Assembly (NCBI GenBank): GCA_900708905.1
Contig: CAADRB010000011.1
Coordinates: forward strand, 488,062-552,061
From: Hymenolepis diminuta
Lineage: Eukaryota > Platyhelminthes > Cestoda > Cyclophyllidea > Hymenolepididae
Direction: 5' to 3'
DNA length: 64,000 nucleotides
The position numbers and the translations under genes are program-made. The notes below the pieces were generated by a model, which was given only the letters and a program-made list of their open reading frames with translations, did no database searches and had not been told where the DNA came from. Of this stretch, positions 42,801-57,800 are shown in pieces (position 1 is the first letter of the stretch; the number at the start of each line of letters is the position of its first letter).

Positions 42801-45800
42801 TACGTGCCACGAGCAACCATTCAATAAAATTGATTGGTGAGTGAGCTCTGAATATCACAGGCAAGAACCCACCTAGAAATTTTGAGATTAGATCAGAAAA
42901 AAGAAGATTATTTTACATTTAAATAATAAGAGAAATCGGAGAACGCAATGCTCAAAGAATCCGAAGAGAGTAAGACTCTCAACTTCATTATATACTCTAT
43001 TTTATCCCTTACAGAATAATTTGCCACTTATCGTGTTCAGTTGCTATACCGTAACAGATAATGCTAAAGGTTCATTGCGTTGCCATGCATGATAATAATT
43101 TGATTTTGCCCAATGAAATATATTGTACTTCAGAATCATTTATTTAGAATGATATCGGTAAAGCTGCTCCGAAAAATCGAAATTTGCTACTAGTTAACTT
43201 TGTTTGATCGTTTTGTAGAATTCCTTCAAACTAGAAAAACTGTGTTACTCCTACATTCGGTCCCTTTAAATTTGCATTATTTTCAATGCAAAATATGCTT
43301 ACGAGAGTTGCCAAAAATACTTGTAGCAGTATAGTTAACTGACGCAGCCAGATTTTCGTGTTTTATTGAATTGGAATTCAGACGGACTGATAGGGTAATT
43401 TACTACAACCAGAAGCTATAATTTTATTTGAAATAAGGATATTTATCATTTCAATTTCGATAAGTGTCCTTACAGAAATAGTTGAACAAAATTTAAGGAG
43501 CACAAATAGCTTAATATTAGATCCCGTCTATCAAAGTCGATAAAAGAGCTCCGATTTATCCAGTTGTAAAGGTTGAAAAATCCTTATCATGATCGAAACC
43601 GTTATCATGTCGTCATTTGCGAGAATATCGGCTATAATTTGTTCCACCAGTAGATCACTAAATGTTTTAGAACTAATTTTTAAGAAGAATAGTCTTGGTG
43701 GCCGTATTCTAACTCAATTTAGCATTTAGTTAATCACCAAGCCCCTTAGGAGAGCGTTTTCCAACGCTTATCATTGATCTTCCCTGGTGAGAGACCCAAC
43801 TTCTCCCACCGTCTATATTAACCAAATTTAGACATTAAAGTTGGCCATTCTACTCTACTCACTGACCTGTTACATGTGCATTGTTACTGATGTGCCACCG
43901 ACGGCCAATATTGACTTGGCTTAAGTCAAGAACTGCAAAGCAAAACTTTCCTTTTTCGAGTGATGGTCGCTAAAATACAGGTAATTTCACTGGTATCAAA
44001 TTAGGGACCGCTGCATTAACCATTTTTTAAACAAATTTGAACGATAATGACTTGGCTTGTCTATCTTATGATCTACTGTTCGAAAGCCGTCGTTTAGACG
44101 ACACTTCAAAGTACCTTTGTTACTACCGATTTCCTATTTATTAAGTCCATAAGTTCAAACTTATGGCATAAAACGTAAATTATTCCATCGGAGATTAGGA
44201 TAATCAATTTATACTGAAGGACGTCATACGCTTGAGTCACCGTTTATTTTCACTATGCAGAGATACACGGGATGAAAATTTAAAATATTTTGGAATTTCA
44301 TCATAAATTGCACAACTATTAAAATAATTTCGTCTACTGTGATAAAGTTTGAGATCTATTAAAAATCCATAATGAATGAATGATACCTATCATTATAATA
44401 TGACTAGATTACGGTTCATATATTGATAATTGTGAGATATTTTCTGGACTAAATGTGCACCTAATTACATCAGTGGGGACTAGGCATAATACTAAAACAT
44501 CTGTAAAATTTCTCAAAGTAGTATGATTAACAATCTCTGAGTGTCGCGGACATAAACTCTCCCAGAAATTCAGAGATCAAATATTGAAAATTGAGCTTTT
44601 GATCTTACGAAGTTAATTATATTCTTTATGAGAAAGTTAACATTTCACTGCTTCTGGAGGTCAAATTCAGTAAGACATTTGAGATTCTAATCTTATATTT
44701 CCTTGTATTCGATCCGGGTCCAGGTTATTGGCCTGTTGGATTCGTTTTTACTTATTCAAAAGTTTTCCCATGAGTGAAATTCGTATTATTTTGAATAATA
44801 ATAAAAAAATTTCTTACCAATACTTATAAAATTAGCAGGTAAATTCCATATTTTTGTTAACCATTATCAACACATCAACCGAATAGTTGATTCGTTTGTT
44901 TATTTTGGAATAATATTACAGCAGGACTCAAGCTGATTATAGATATATTGTTTTGTTCTCTTCTAATTACCAAAATAAACGGCGAATCTGGTTATTACTG
45001 AACTTACAGAAGAAGTTGGCCATCCCTTCGTACTGGTGCGAATGAGTCATTGGGATTCAACTGAACGTAGTCAAGAGCTGTCGGCCGACTTAATACCTTT
45101 GTCATTTCTGCCACCCAATCGTTTGGTCGTTGCGTTCTCATCTTCAGTTCACTGTTAATTGAAAAAAAGACACATTTTTATTAATTGCATTTAGAAAGAA
45201 TTTGATAGCTATTTTTTCTCATTTCTTTCAAATCGAATAATCTTCCTGGTTTTCCTTGAAGTTTCCCAAGGCTTTTAGAAATTAATTGCCAGCTGAATAG
45301 GCTGCAAGTTTCGATGCACCCATCAATTTTTTAAATTACAAATAGATCAGTAGATGTTTAGGTAATTCAATTACTTATGACTTGATAAAACGCCAATAGC
45401 AATTACTCTTTTAAAAATAAATATAACCAGAGAAATTATTTTTGCATTTAACCTGTTAAAACGACTATTTGGTAATTCATTAAGCAGATTCCTCCTGGCT
45501 GTTTTCATAATATTTCAAGATAATTGATGGGAAAATTTTCGCCGATAAATACATGGACCTTCAATTGCACTTTAGAATTATATGTCATAATCTGTATTTA
45601 CTCAGTATGGTTAGAGTTTGCTGGGTTTTAATGCGGCAAAATCATGTTCGCTCCTATAATCCTGCTTGTATATTGATGATAAGGTGAAGATGATATGATC
45701 AAGCGTTCAAATTAACCAATCGATCACAGACAGGAATCCACTCAGGAATGCAGTTAACGATTTCCAAAATTTGAACTATCCATTAAGTAAAACGTGTACA

Positions 45801-48800
45801 ACTTGGGCGCAGATATTGAATGATGCAAAAGGCTTGTGACATCCTAACTTTATTCGCGGCTTCTCGACTTCCACCCCTCAAGTCTTATTTGAACATTTCA
45901 ATTTTCCCGCTGCCAACATAGCTAATTTTTCACTCGATATGGATAATTAGCATCAAACCTAAAATGTGAAAAAAATTATGCTCTTAGCCATATTTTACTT
46001 AAAATAGTGCTGGGTTTTATGTGAGTTTTATTACAAAACCGAAAAAAACTAATCGCAAATAAATTTATATTATTCAGTATAAATGATTAAATTACCAGAT
46101 AATAAGGGAAAGCCTTTATATTTTACCGCTTACTCATTTAATATCCCTCTTTTCAAAATTTTCGATTTGACAAACTGTTTAACTATCCGTCAAACCTCTT
46201 TCAAAGAATCAATTGGATCAAGCAAAAGGATGAACAAGAAAAAACAAGCCACTATTAAAATGGGAAACTGCAAATTGTGCACTTTTACAATTCAAAACCG
46301 GATGGTACTATAAAGGAAGCTTGTAATACGAGGCAGTTGATCATGTGTAACGATTTGTTTATTAATTAGGGTCCTGGACTTAGAAGGTTTAAAAAATTGG
46401 GGCGGAAGATTAGCTATTTTCGACACCATAATTATTCCAGTCTAGGAATCATCATATTTTAAAAACGCTGGAAATCCAGAAAGGCCCTTTTCTATCAGAC
46501 GCGCTCAAGGAAATTAGAGAATTACAATTAGATTCCAAATACCTGTCATCGCCTTAGTCCCGTTTAAATTGATTAAAGCTTCGAGATATATTTGGTTGAT
46601 ATTCTTCACTTATTCATTGACTTTTTTACTAAAATATCGATTATTGTAGGCTTCGTAACGTTTACGAACAGAAATTTTTCATTATATATGTTCGTTAATA
46701 ACAAAAGAGAGCATAGATTATACTATTTGTAGAAGTTGATGTATTACTATAGCAGAGGGGAAAAAATTTGGCGAAAGGGTGGAAAGTTCCATGAGACTCG
46801 CGATAATTACTTTTCTTCTCAGCCTGAAAATCACATGTTACTGCGTTTTAAGCTATTTTTCAAAGAGATTCATTCATTAAATTCGATTTCAAAAATAAAG
46901 ACGACTTTCTGAAATGTGGCGCTTCAATCATATTCGAATGTTATAGGACACTGAAAGTCCTTGTTGGATGTTCCGCCTGAAGAACATTCGCTTATACTTG
47001 GCAGCTTTGCATTTCACTATTTTCGCTCAAATTTCCTTCCCGCTCACTCATATGTGTCTTTCATCCAATATTGAGAAATCCAGTACATTCATTTTAACGC
47101 ATCTCCTCTCCATTGACTCTCTTACTTATTTGCTTACTCACATCTGTTTCTATTACCACTGAGTTGTAGTAACTTTTCTATGAAATCAGAAGATTGGCAT
47201 ACGAGTCGTATTCTCAAAATTTTTAATAGATTAGATTCCCTTTTATTCTGTTTTCTGTGAATTCTGGAACGATAGTTTTAATTCATTTTCATGAAAACCG
47301 CATTTAACACACTTTAGAGCCAATACATAGCATTAACCTATGTTTAATATATAATTGAATTAACCATAAAATTTATAAAATGTTACGATATGCCGTTTTC
47401 ATTCTCAAGTGGATTCTCAAATTCCTGGCTACCAATCAATCTTAGTAAAACGATCGCATTAAAATTCTCGTTTCTAAATTTGCAGCTTTATATTAAAAAC
47501 GTACTACGTTACTATTAGGAAATTGGAAGTAGGCTAAACTAACAATTTCGTTAAGTAGTATGAACAAACTTACAATCACGCAGACCAACAAGAGAAAACA
47601 GTGGCCATTGGCTAGAATATGAGATTTACTCAACTTTAGTTCTCATTGTGTCAAGATGGTCACTTCCACGTATCTTTGTACTCCTTAATGCATCTTGGTC
47701 CGTCTTTCCATCTTTCATACTCTTACTGATCTTCATGTCCTCTCATTTTCTATCCCCTTACCTAAAAGCTGTTCTGTAATAAAGACCTATTTGGATCACG
47801 CTTCCTACTATAGATAGCAAAAATTAACCTCCTAACATTACGTAGTGGTAAAGAGCATTGAGAACTACTAATTATGGCATAGAATTCGTGTCTGCATATG
47901 ATTATTTGAACTCTGTCTTATTCATTTAACGAGCCGCAACTTACTAGTGCATATTCTTGATAGTCAAAATGGTTCCAGCTGCACTATTTTCAGTGGAGTA
48001 TTTGAAGAGCTGATCCATGAGAATGACTTTACAGAACCTCCATCGTCGATTCCGATGATACCACCGGTGAGTGGCCTTTGGTTGATGATGCATTAAGTGT
48101 GGCTCATCTCCAGGCCTTGTCACATCCGTCTGGAGCGTTGACTGGCTAGCCGTCAAATAACTATTCTTTGACCCATTATTTTTCTGCTCATAGATTTTAC
48201 TTGGTTTTAACATAACCAAGTAGGAATCTTTGAGTACCAGCCATCTATATTGAACAAATCTGGGAATTAGATAGATGCACAAATTTGCAAAAGGGGTTGG
48301 TTTACAAAAAAAGGGGACAACATGGTTTTAGTTTGTGAGACCTCAGATAAAGTACACAGCCCATGTGTACTTAAACTTTCTCACTCGTAAACATGTGTTC
48401 CTGCGAACTTTTTGTTTAATCTACACAAAACCTTACGGACTGGTGTCTACATAAATAATTTTATTAAAATTCTTGAAAATTTAAACATACCAATTTGTAA
48501 AAATTTCAAAGAACACATATGAAAATCAATATTCTATCAAAGAAGTATACATATTTCATTTTATTATTAAGCGCAAAGGTGCCGAACTAACAATTACACT
48601 AAATACATCAAAAAGATATCAAACAATTGCAGAAAACCACCCCGATGGAAAATAGTCCGTTTGGTAACATATTAATAATGCTTTTAGACAAAATTTATGT
48701 TTTTTGTTATATTATTTTTGCTGAGGAAATAGGTTCGGAAATTCGGATAAGAAAAGTGGAATGTTCTTTGGGTTCTAATTGTGAGTGATGTAATTTTAAC

Positions 48801-51800
48801 TTAAAAACCACCTTCATTTGGAAAATCGTTATGTTCGACTGAAATTAAGGTGAATGGAATACTGCATACCAATTCTTTTTTATAGCAATGATGAACTCAA
48901 ATCTAGAACTACCCCTTCTATATAGATAAATATCAAAATTATTAGCACATAGTGGGCAGAGATTTTCTACACCAAACTACCGACATTAAATCTTGTCAAA
49001 TAAAACAGAAACTAAAAATGAATAAACTTTTTTTAAAAATATCCTCAAAAGCGGCAATGCCGTCAAACCTCCTTACATGACGAAAATGAAACTAAAAAAG
49101 TTAAATAAACTCAAAATCTATCCTTTCGATTGTTTTAATAATATGAGAATGAGTCTTCCAACAACAAGGTTTATAATTCGTCCTCGGCACCTAAGGGATT
49201 TCAATCGTAAACAACACGTGAAGAGCTAACGAAAAATGGTACCATCGAAAGGCATAAAAAGTAAGAGAAGGCTGAGCAAAATGTTTGAATAATCTTTTAA
49301 CTTCTTCTCTCTTCAATTAAACAATTGAGCTATTGTAAAACATATTAAAAATCTATTAAGAATATTTTTTGAAATTGTTAGGAGTCAGAAAATTGCCGCC
49401 TTATTATTATTGGCCGCAGTTAAACATCAACTGCGGGTAGAAGAAATCGATCAATTAAGTGTTAATTACTTCATAAAGCCGGCGCATGTTAGCTACTTAG
49501 CCATTCATTCTGCTCTCCACGTGAATTTTGCACGCTTCAGTATACATAGATTTACACATGGTGCAAAGGCTGCGCATACACAAAAACATAGAGAACAAAC
49601 ATTAAAGCTTTACGAGGTCAACAGAAGTTACATCACGTTTAATTGATGTTTAAGTACGCAGAAGCGCTGTAGAGTTTGAACTTTTCTGCACAAATTTCAA
49701 ATCCACAGCCTCTGCACTCCATGTTCAGAAAACTCAATACACTAGGCTAGCGGAAGCCACTGGTTTATTGAAGCAAGCCGAACTTTGTAAAATATTGAAA
49801 ATGTGACCACATGGCTTCATTGATTTCAAGATTGGATGAAATCTGCGATTGAAATCGTGATAGCCTTCATGAAAAAATGGTGCCTCGGATCGTGACAGGA
49901 TCCATAGGGCATGATAAATGGAGCATTCTAGAATTAACTTCTGACAGGTGCGAAGGGGGTGTGAACAAGTTGCATTGCCCCCGCAGTATCATTAAAACCA
50001 AATGTCCATATTTGGTGGATTACATGCCTAAAATTAATTAATAAGAATAAAGAATATAGAAACAAAAAATAAGATCAAAATTAATGATCACGCTTATCAG
50101 GATTTCATTATTAATGGTTGTTGCAACTTCTGAAATAAGGTATTTTTTGAAGGCAAAATCATCTGTCCTATGTATGAAGTTACTCCTGACGAGCGAATTC
50201 TTATCTTTTAAGATAGCACATTTTGGGATTTATTGGAAAAACTGATATGTGGATTTTGGAATTTTTCCTTGTTTACTGTAGATAACAGATTGAGGCATAT
50301 GTATAAGCATTTTTGGCCAATTTCGGATATATCTTGACTTTCTCCGTCTGTAACTTCTCAAAATCCTCAGAGAAAATCCTGGTGTCATAATTGTGGATGA
50401 TATTCATGATACATGTCGACTGAATGCTATTTTTGTCTATTCCGAGGTTCAAAGATTCTAGAATTTGGATATTTGAAATCATTAATATTGGTTGCTTTTG
50501 AAGCAAACTAGCAAATTTTTGAAAGAATTTGAGGCCCTAGTTAAAATTTCTACTTGCCGTTAATGAGAAATTAACAAATTTACACTTGGCAACCCTCAAC
50601 GAGACTTGTTAGCATTTAATTCCTTTTAACTATTTCACCGAATTGAGCGTTGCATTATATTGTGTACCCTTTCATCTGTCATCAACAGATTAATAGTTAT
50701 TCAGTAAAACAAAAAAGGTTAGAAGTTGAATCCTTTCATTTATTAATTCGTAAATTCTTCCCTATATTCCTCTTAATAAAAGATTCTCCACTTTGATTAT
50801 ACGCTAGAAAGTACACTTAAATTAATAAATTAAAATACAACTGATTAATTAAAAAGAGGCAGGTAGCATCAGAATAGAATTTCATCTGAAGAAAGCGCAG
50901 TCCGATTAGTATTATGCTAAGTAAGTATGTTAACGATCTTGGAGTTGCCATCTCGATATTGACCAGGTAAAGAACGAAAATCCACTCCAGATTTGTCTTT
51001 TTTATTGTCAGATTTTGAGGAAATGGGTTAAATTTAACGCTTAAGAATTTCAAAAAGTTAACTTATTTATCTCAAAATGAAAATAAACAAATACGGTTTA
51101 GATTGGCACTAAAGAGTCCGGATCAAACAGTTTGCATAATTTACAATTTTAACTCTGACTATGACTTTTTGGACAAATATTTTGACATTTTAAGAATGAA
51201 TTCAGGGCTTGCATGCCCTTAGATTGGGTTAAGCCAAATCAGAGTTACAAAATAAATATTAGGTTTTTCTACAATTTTCATGCATATATTCGATTTTACT
51301 CTAAATATTAACTGCATAAAACATCCTAAAGGGATTTAACAAAGCATCACGCTTGAATAAATAAATATATTTATAAAAGATTCGAGATCTAACTGTGTTC
51401 TCATTTAAATCTCTTATTCTTATTAAAATGAAGTCTAAAAATTTTATAAAGGAAAAAGGAAGGATAAGCTAAAATCACTTCGAACTCCTGATATTCATGA
51501 GAGATTTATGACGAAACATAATAACATTTTCGTTTTGGATTTAAAAATTGCTAAGTGCAAGTAAAAATACAACTGACGGATGAAAATCACCTGAGAATAT
51601 GTATTGATATTAAACCTAACTAAGTTGTAATAATAAGAGCCTATCAAATTAGATGAAAATAAACCTTGAAAATGTTGAAGCATGCAAACGTAACAAGTTG
51701 TGAAATTTATTTTATCCTAATGAACTTCAGACATTTACAATTCATTCAAAATGCCGTTTATAAGTTAATAATGTTCTAGTAGGATAAATTTGTTTTCATG

Positions 51801-54800
51801 TTGTGCTTCACTGTAGTGGCCATTCTTCCCATTGGTCAAACACAACCGTTGACAGGGCTTATGTTTTGTAGAACATAACTGCTTAACATTCATTAATGAT
51901 GTTTTTGCCATTGTTTTGAAAATGTTGAGGACTGGAGAATAGTAGAGTGATTTGAAATAATTATTGCTATTTTTTGTTCGACACAATAAAATATCAATTA
52001 AATCTCTAGTTGAGCAAATTTGTGCTAAAACGATGTAGTACGAATCTGTCAACTGTTTGTGGAAAGGAAATTAATCCTCTTTTACAATCGATAGATTAAC
52101 AGGCGCCTAGGCTACGGTTGTTTTAAGTCTTATAAAAGGCAAAAGTGGTTAAAACATCCCATATCAGAATGTAGTCCTTAGTCGTGACATCGAATTCATT
52201 ATGAGTCCCTTTAAAGATTACCCCAAAAATCAGTGCCGTTTGTTCCTCGGGTTGAGAGAGAATTAATTGTCCCGATTCCCATGCACCGAATTCCCCAACT
52301 CTTTCCCAGAACTATCTCCTCTCTGCTGTAGCTATGCATCCATTTATACAATTAGCATATTGCTCACTGCCTTTGTTAATGAACGGACATATATATGCGA
52401 GTTCTTCGTATGTTTCATTTTGTGTTAAAAAATTAATTGATTTTAAAATACATCGATTTCTCTTGCATATATTTCATTTTTAGACCCCTTATTGGCCGCA
52501 TCCCGTTAGTTGTCAGTACGAATTAGTATATTTGAGGTCAGGTCAAAATTCTTCAAGAACAACCTACCTAACCGTAAAAACTGACTGGAAAACTACTTAA
52601 AGGAGCAAAGAAACTGTTACCGAATATCAGATCTGATCATTTAGCCATCTCAACCATTGGACGAAAAGCAAATCAAAGTGGCAATGCAAATATTGCCGGT
52701 CAGTGAGCACTAGAAACCGTTGACAATCATTTGTTGCAATTCAGGGGACGAATCATGAAATTTGAACTCTCGAACATGAACTACTCATTGGGTAAATACA
52801 TTTGATATCGTAAGCAAATACGTCTTAAAAATTATTACTACAAATTAAGACCTTAAGTTCTATGTTTTTAATCATTATTTTAAACCTCATTTGAGATTAG
52901 TACGTGTGAAAATACGAAGTTGAAATAATGCTTCTCCTATTTGGAAGAATTTAACTTGATCTTAATTTAATCCACATTTGAAGAAAGTTAACAAAAAGTT
53001 TTTATCAGCAGCTTCTGTTGTAAATCTTTTGGAAACTAATATAATTTTAATATAATCCAATAGGAATGAGTGCATATATTTGGGCTTTCGTATTTAAGAA
53101 ATTAACATTTAGCTCTATTTATGTTATTGTTAAGTTAATTCGCCCGAAAAAATTGGTTTAAATTGATAGTAGTTATTATAATTTACGGATCAATAAATAA
53201 ATGCTATTGTCCGATTCGAGTTTCAAACAAACATATTCTATGCGTCCTTCTCACGTTCCCTAATTATACATTACTGATTAATGAATTTATTATTTGAATT
53301 TAAAATATGGATTTACTTTTCACTCACCCTATAGATTACCGATAACCCGTTTTGCGCGGTTACTCCTCTCCCATTGCATACTCATCGTTGAGACTTAAAC
53401 TCATTTTATCTTATGAATCGAAAATGCACCTAATGTCCTCAGATACACCCATTCCAGATTATCTAGAACAGATCTAGATCAAGTTTTATCTGAGATCAAA
53501 TTCGCGCCATTGAAATTAAGAAGAGGTCTCAAATACGTGATCACTAATCTCAATAGTTCTCATCGGTTTAAGGTTACCTAAGACCATTCAACCCAATCCT
53601 TCTTAATCCTTGTTTTCTGCGAAAGAAATGAGTTGAATCTGCGAATATTCACATGTTTAAAGTGCATGACGAAATGCAGGTGTTAGGGTTTCTGAGTTAA
53701 TATAAAAGGTTGGTAAATATCACACAAGAACCATGCACAAAGACGTCATTGAGTTTAAAAATATCATTTGTAATTTTATATTTTTATCCCCTTTTAAGTG
53801 TGTTGGAGCTATAGGTATTAAAATATATTGACAAAATAAGAAATTGGCATTCGGTTTATGATAATTTGCCTTCCCAAACACTGAAAAAAATGAGCCGCAG
53901 TGACAGGACCAACCATCATGATTGAAAATATCGAGCGTTAGGCAATAAACATCGTAGACAAGCCTTTGCTGCAATCCAGAGGACGCATCACAACATTTGA
54001 ATTTGGAAGTGAACTACCCATTTGGTAAATATTGTAAATGAATCCAAGGGAAGTAAGACTCTTTGATATCTTGACGTTACTTTCTGTATCTTTTTGATGC
54101 TTTCTCCTTTATCATTAATTTGACTTTCTGTCAGTCAATTTCAGTCACTTTCACATAATGAGAAATGGAAACAACTTTTTGTATTATTTCGGGTAATGTT
54201 AAATAATAACTCTATCTACTTCATATCTTTGAAGCAAGCACATTGGATTTGTCAAAGGGAAAAAATATTTAGGAGTGCGAATAAGAAAGTGAAAATCTAC
54301 AGAGTGCTGAGGTTCGAACCCGAAGATAAAGTTTAAATAGATCCCAATGGAATCAGAAACTTGCTGAAAATTTATTTTAACTAACTGCCACGTGGTTTCA
54401 GCCAGAAAAATACCGCAAATCTCTCCTTCCAACACCCTGCTCCTAATCACTTAGAGTTGAATTTTACTACAGATAGGACTATGGAAAGCTGATGAAAAGA
54501 ACCGAAAGGTAAAGCCGATTAAATTAAAGGAAGGTGAACACATTTTAACTCTTCTCCTCTAATTGCTTGTGATGAGTTAAAAAGGATAAGTTGTTAGTAA
54601 CAGATCGCCACTGCAAATTAAATTAATTTAAAAAAAGAATAAATGAATAAAGCAAATGTTAAAGTGATCAGTATTTCATAATTAAATAACAACAGGTGCA
54701 CATTTTTTTCGTCAATATTGATTACAAATAAACCATTGTTTTCTCTTATTTAGCCGGGCTGTTGTTTAAGTTCATTTTATTTTTTTCCGATTATTTAACA

Positions 54801-57800
54801 ACTTAAAGATACCTAAACTGATAAAATTTGTTAAATAGGAAATGGAATACGCAAAACGTTTGTTATTATCATATGATCATTTTTTTACTGCCAGAGTGAT
54901 ACTCCATTTTACAAAACGTATCATTTATTATTATTAATGATGGCAAAGTAAAATAAACTTTGCAGTTTTTAGTCACGCAGTGTCTAAACTGGAGAGGTGA
55001 TAGAATTGGTTCAAGCAATGTCTGAGAGATTTAGAAATCAGTCTGGATTCTGAAATCAAGTTACAAAACAGAGAAGGAAGTTCTATAATCTGAAGAATGC
55101 GTTGTCTGAATATCTTGAGTACCGATAACTCTGTATAAGTGTATATGTTAACAATGTTAAAGACCATGAGTTCCGATTGTGTATGGTCGGTTACTAATCA
55201 AGGGTGGCAGTTGAGACTTTCGCGTTGAGGGACCTCTAGTGAACTTTGCTAATTCTTATAAGATGGAAAAATAATGTCTGAGGTGATTTCTAACCATTCA
55301 AATTAATAAACTGGTTCGGAACAAGGGAACAAAGTCTGTAATTTAGACATTTGAGCATGAAGCAATGGACCATTTCCGAGAGGTAGAGCGACAAAACTTA
55401 GTTTGACAATCACGATTTGCAAGACTCTTGTGATACTCTTACTTCTTTTGTCTAATTCTACTCTGTTCCATTCCCTTAACCCACACTGTGCTGTTTTACT
55501 ATTTTCACAAGTAGTACTTTTGCCTTTTCGTGGATAATAATATGAATCTGAAGGATTTTGAATATCAGTGCATCAATATAAGCGCATATTTCTGCATTGT
55601 CAAGGACCATGGGTTCGAAATTTGCCTCTACAAATCCAGTCGTCACTTACATTTGATACAATGAGAAACTAAGGCAAAAATTTCAAGATAATTAAACACA
55701 CTTTTTGAAATTAAATTCCCAATCTATATTCATTTTATTCTTACCTTTACCCAATAACTGTTCTTGAATTAGAACGGATAATTAAAAATGCCATGGAGAG
55801 AGGGTACGTCGAGAAATTTTCATCTATTAAATCGGACGATTTGAAAGACATTTCCGTCAAATCAACCTTAAATCGTCGATTTTTCACCTTCTCTCAAAAC
55901 AATCCTTTGAGGAAGTGTGCTATAAAAAATCATATTCTAATCGTTATGTAGCAAACATTATAAATTGAAAAAAATATGACAGCCCACAATAAATGTCAAC
56001 TTCGTGTTATGACTCAAAATGCACCTTGCGAAAAGAGCACGTATGTGTATTCAAGTGTATCAAACTCCTTATAATGAAAATAAAATTAATGACGAATAAT
56101 AAATTGTAAAAAGAGTCTGATTAATAGACTATGAGTTATTGGCACTCTAAGGTGTTAATTTCATGAAATTTAATCGGGTTATCCGCAACGCCTCATTCAA
56201 TGTATCAATTGAAACCACCAATCAAGTCATTAAATGAATAATAAGTGACATTGAGGGTAATAATCACTTTCTTCAAATCAAAAGTCAAGAAATCAAGACG
56301 ATGATGTACAATAAATAATCCGACCAATCAACTGATCTCATTAATACAGTTACCGATAGAATTGCTAAAAACAGATTTCTTAACCAGTGGAATTCATGAG
56401 CACCTCCTCCAATTCAAGATACTTTTGTAAAAATAAATCTTTTCTTAAAATTTCAGTAAAATCTTGCAAACAAGTAATCTGTTATCCATATCTATCTATT
56501 TGAATCATATTTATTCTATCCCGTCTTTACTTAAATGGGCGTTTTTTTCAGCCAGTGGGGCCCGAAAAGTGTTCCTTTTCAACAAAGATAAATATAACGG
56601 ATTTTCTGGATTATAAGAGACTGTAAATTTCTATCGAATGCAAATATTGACTCTTACGTCTACTCTGCTCCAATTGACATTTGATGATTTCATTGGTTGT
56701 TCATCACGGGAATAAAGAGTGCAAAACAGTCAGCTCAACTTAGAGTTCAATAATTAGGCCCCTTTATTATAACCACGTTTCCACTCACTCTCCGAAAATT
56801 TTTATCTCCTGCTCTTCCAATTTCAAATTTTTCTCTTATTTCTTGTTAGCGTCCAATATATTTGCGGACCTTCTTCTGATTTGGAAAAGTCTGTTGTATC
56901 GTATTAGTTTTTAATAGGGTCATCAGTTTAGTTAGGGGATATCTCTATGCCTAAATTTATCAGACTCCCAGAATATGTCTACTGATGGAATTCAATGTTT
57001 ACTTAAGATCTAACTATTTTAGTTAGTGAAATACAAAAAAAATCGGGAACCAGCAGTATTCATATGCCAAATTAAAGGGAAGATGTGAGAACTGCTATTT
57101 GTTAAATAGAAAACCATTCAGAACAAAGATTCACTTTCGTAGTCAATGAAACAAGTATGTGTGCAGTGATGAAGTTAGAAATGGAGTACGCTTAAACACA
57201 CCTGAACACACTTGATAAAAAATGTGAGAGATACATAGTTAACACTCTTTCTCATGCTGTATAGACAACCCACACAACAATCTACACGACTCTTCGTCTC
57301 TTTATCACATGAAGTCATGACAATGGTGATGATGGCCTAATTAACAAACACGCAAAAAAGAAAGCAAATAAATCGTCACCAAGAGCTTACCGAGTTTGCC
57401 AAGCGCATTCGTACACACAGAAGGCCGTAAGTCGAATGGGGAATTTACCGGGTTTCGGAATTTTGGCTATGGTTCCCTCCTTAAACTTTGAAGTACCCAG
57501 TCGTAGCCGGAATGTTATTGGGGATATCTCAAAGAAGTTCATCTGTGAAGGGAGTCAGTATAAGTAAAACCATCCTGAAAACCAAGAACTGTCAAAATTG
57601 ATTAAGTAGACTTACAACTCCCTCCAAATATCGAAGAGGTTTGCAATTAACGATTGACTGAAGATATTCTTCAAGAAGAGTTTTGCGTTCATTAAAAGCC
57701 TCTTCAGGAACTGTTAAAATCCATCGTTTTGGAAAGACGGAGAGACGACGTAAAGGTGCTGCTTCCTGATCAGAAGAATGATGGAAACCCGCCTTAACCG

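Larger units (their letters stand above)
37365..45007 (-). other. PLD intron 5
   Basis: 7.6 kb. Contains repeat B copy 2, a repeat D copy and an unexplained plus-strand frame of 138 codons at 40192-40608. Nothing else recognised. Confidence 0.8.
48260..57390 (-). other. PLD intron 3
   Basis: 9.1 kb, the longest intron. Holds two family D copies (52730, 53965) and two SINE-like copies (52115, 55565). Reading frames are short and random-looking. Confidence 0.8.

Noticed and set aside
54300..54325. GGTTCGAACCC, possible tRNA T-loop
   Set aside because: Flanking bases do not form a T-arm stem and no cloverleaf could be built.
54480..54515. CTGATGA...GAAA, hammerhead-ribozyme-like
   Set aside because: No stem II between the two core motifs and no cleavage-site helix.
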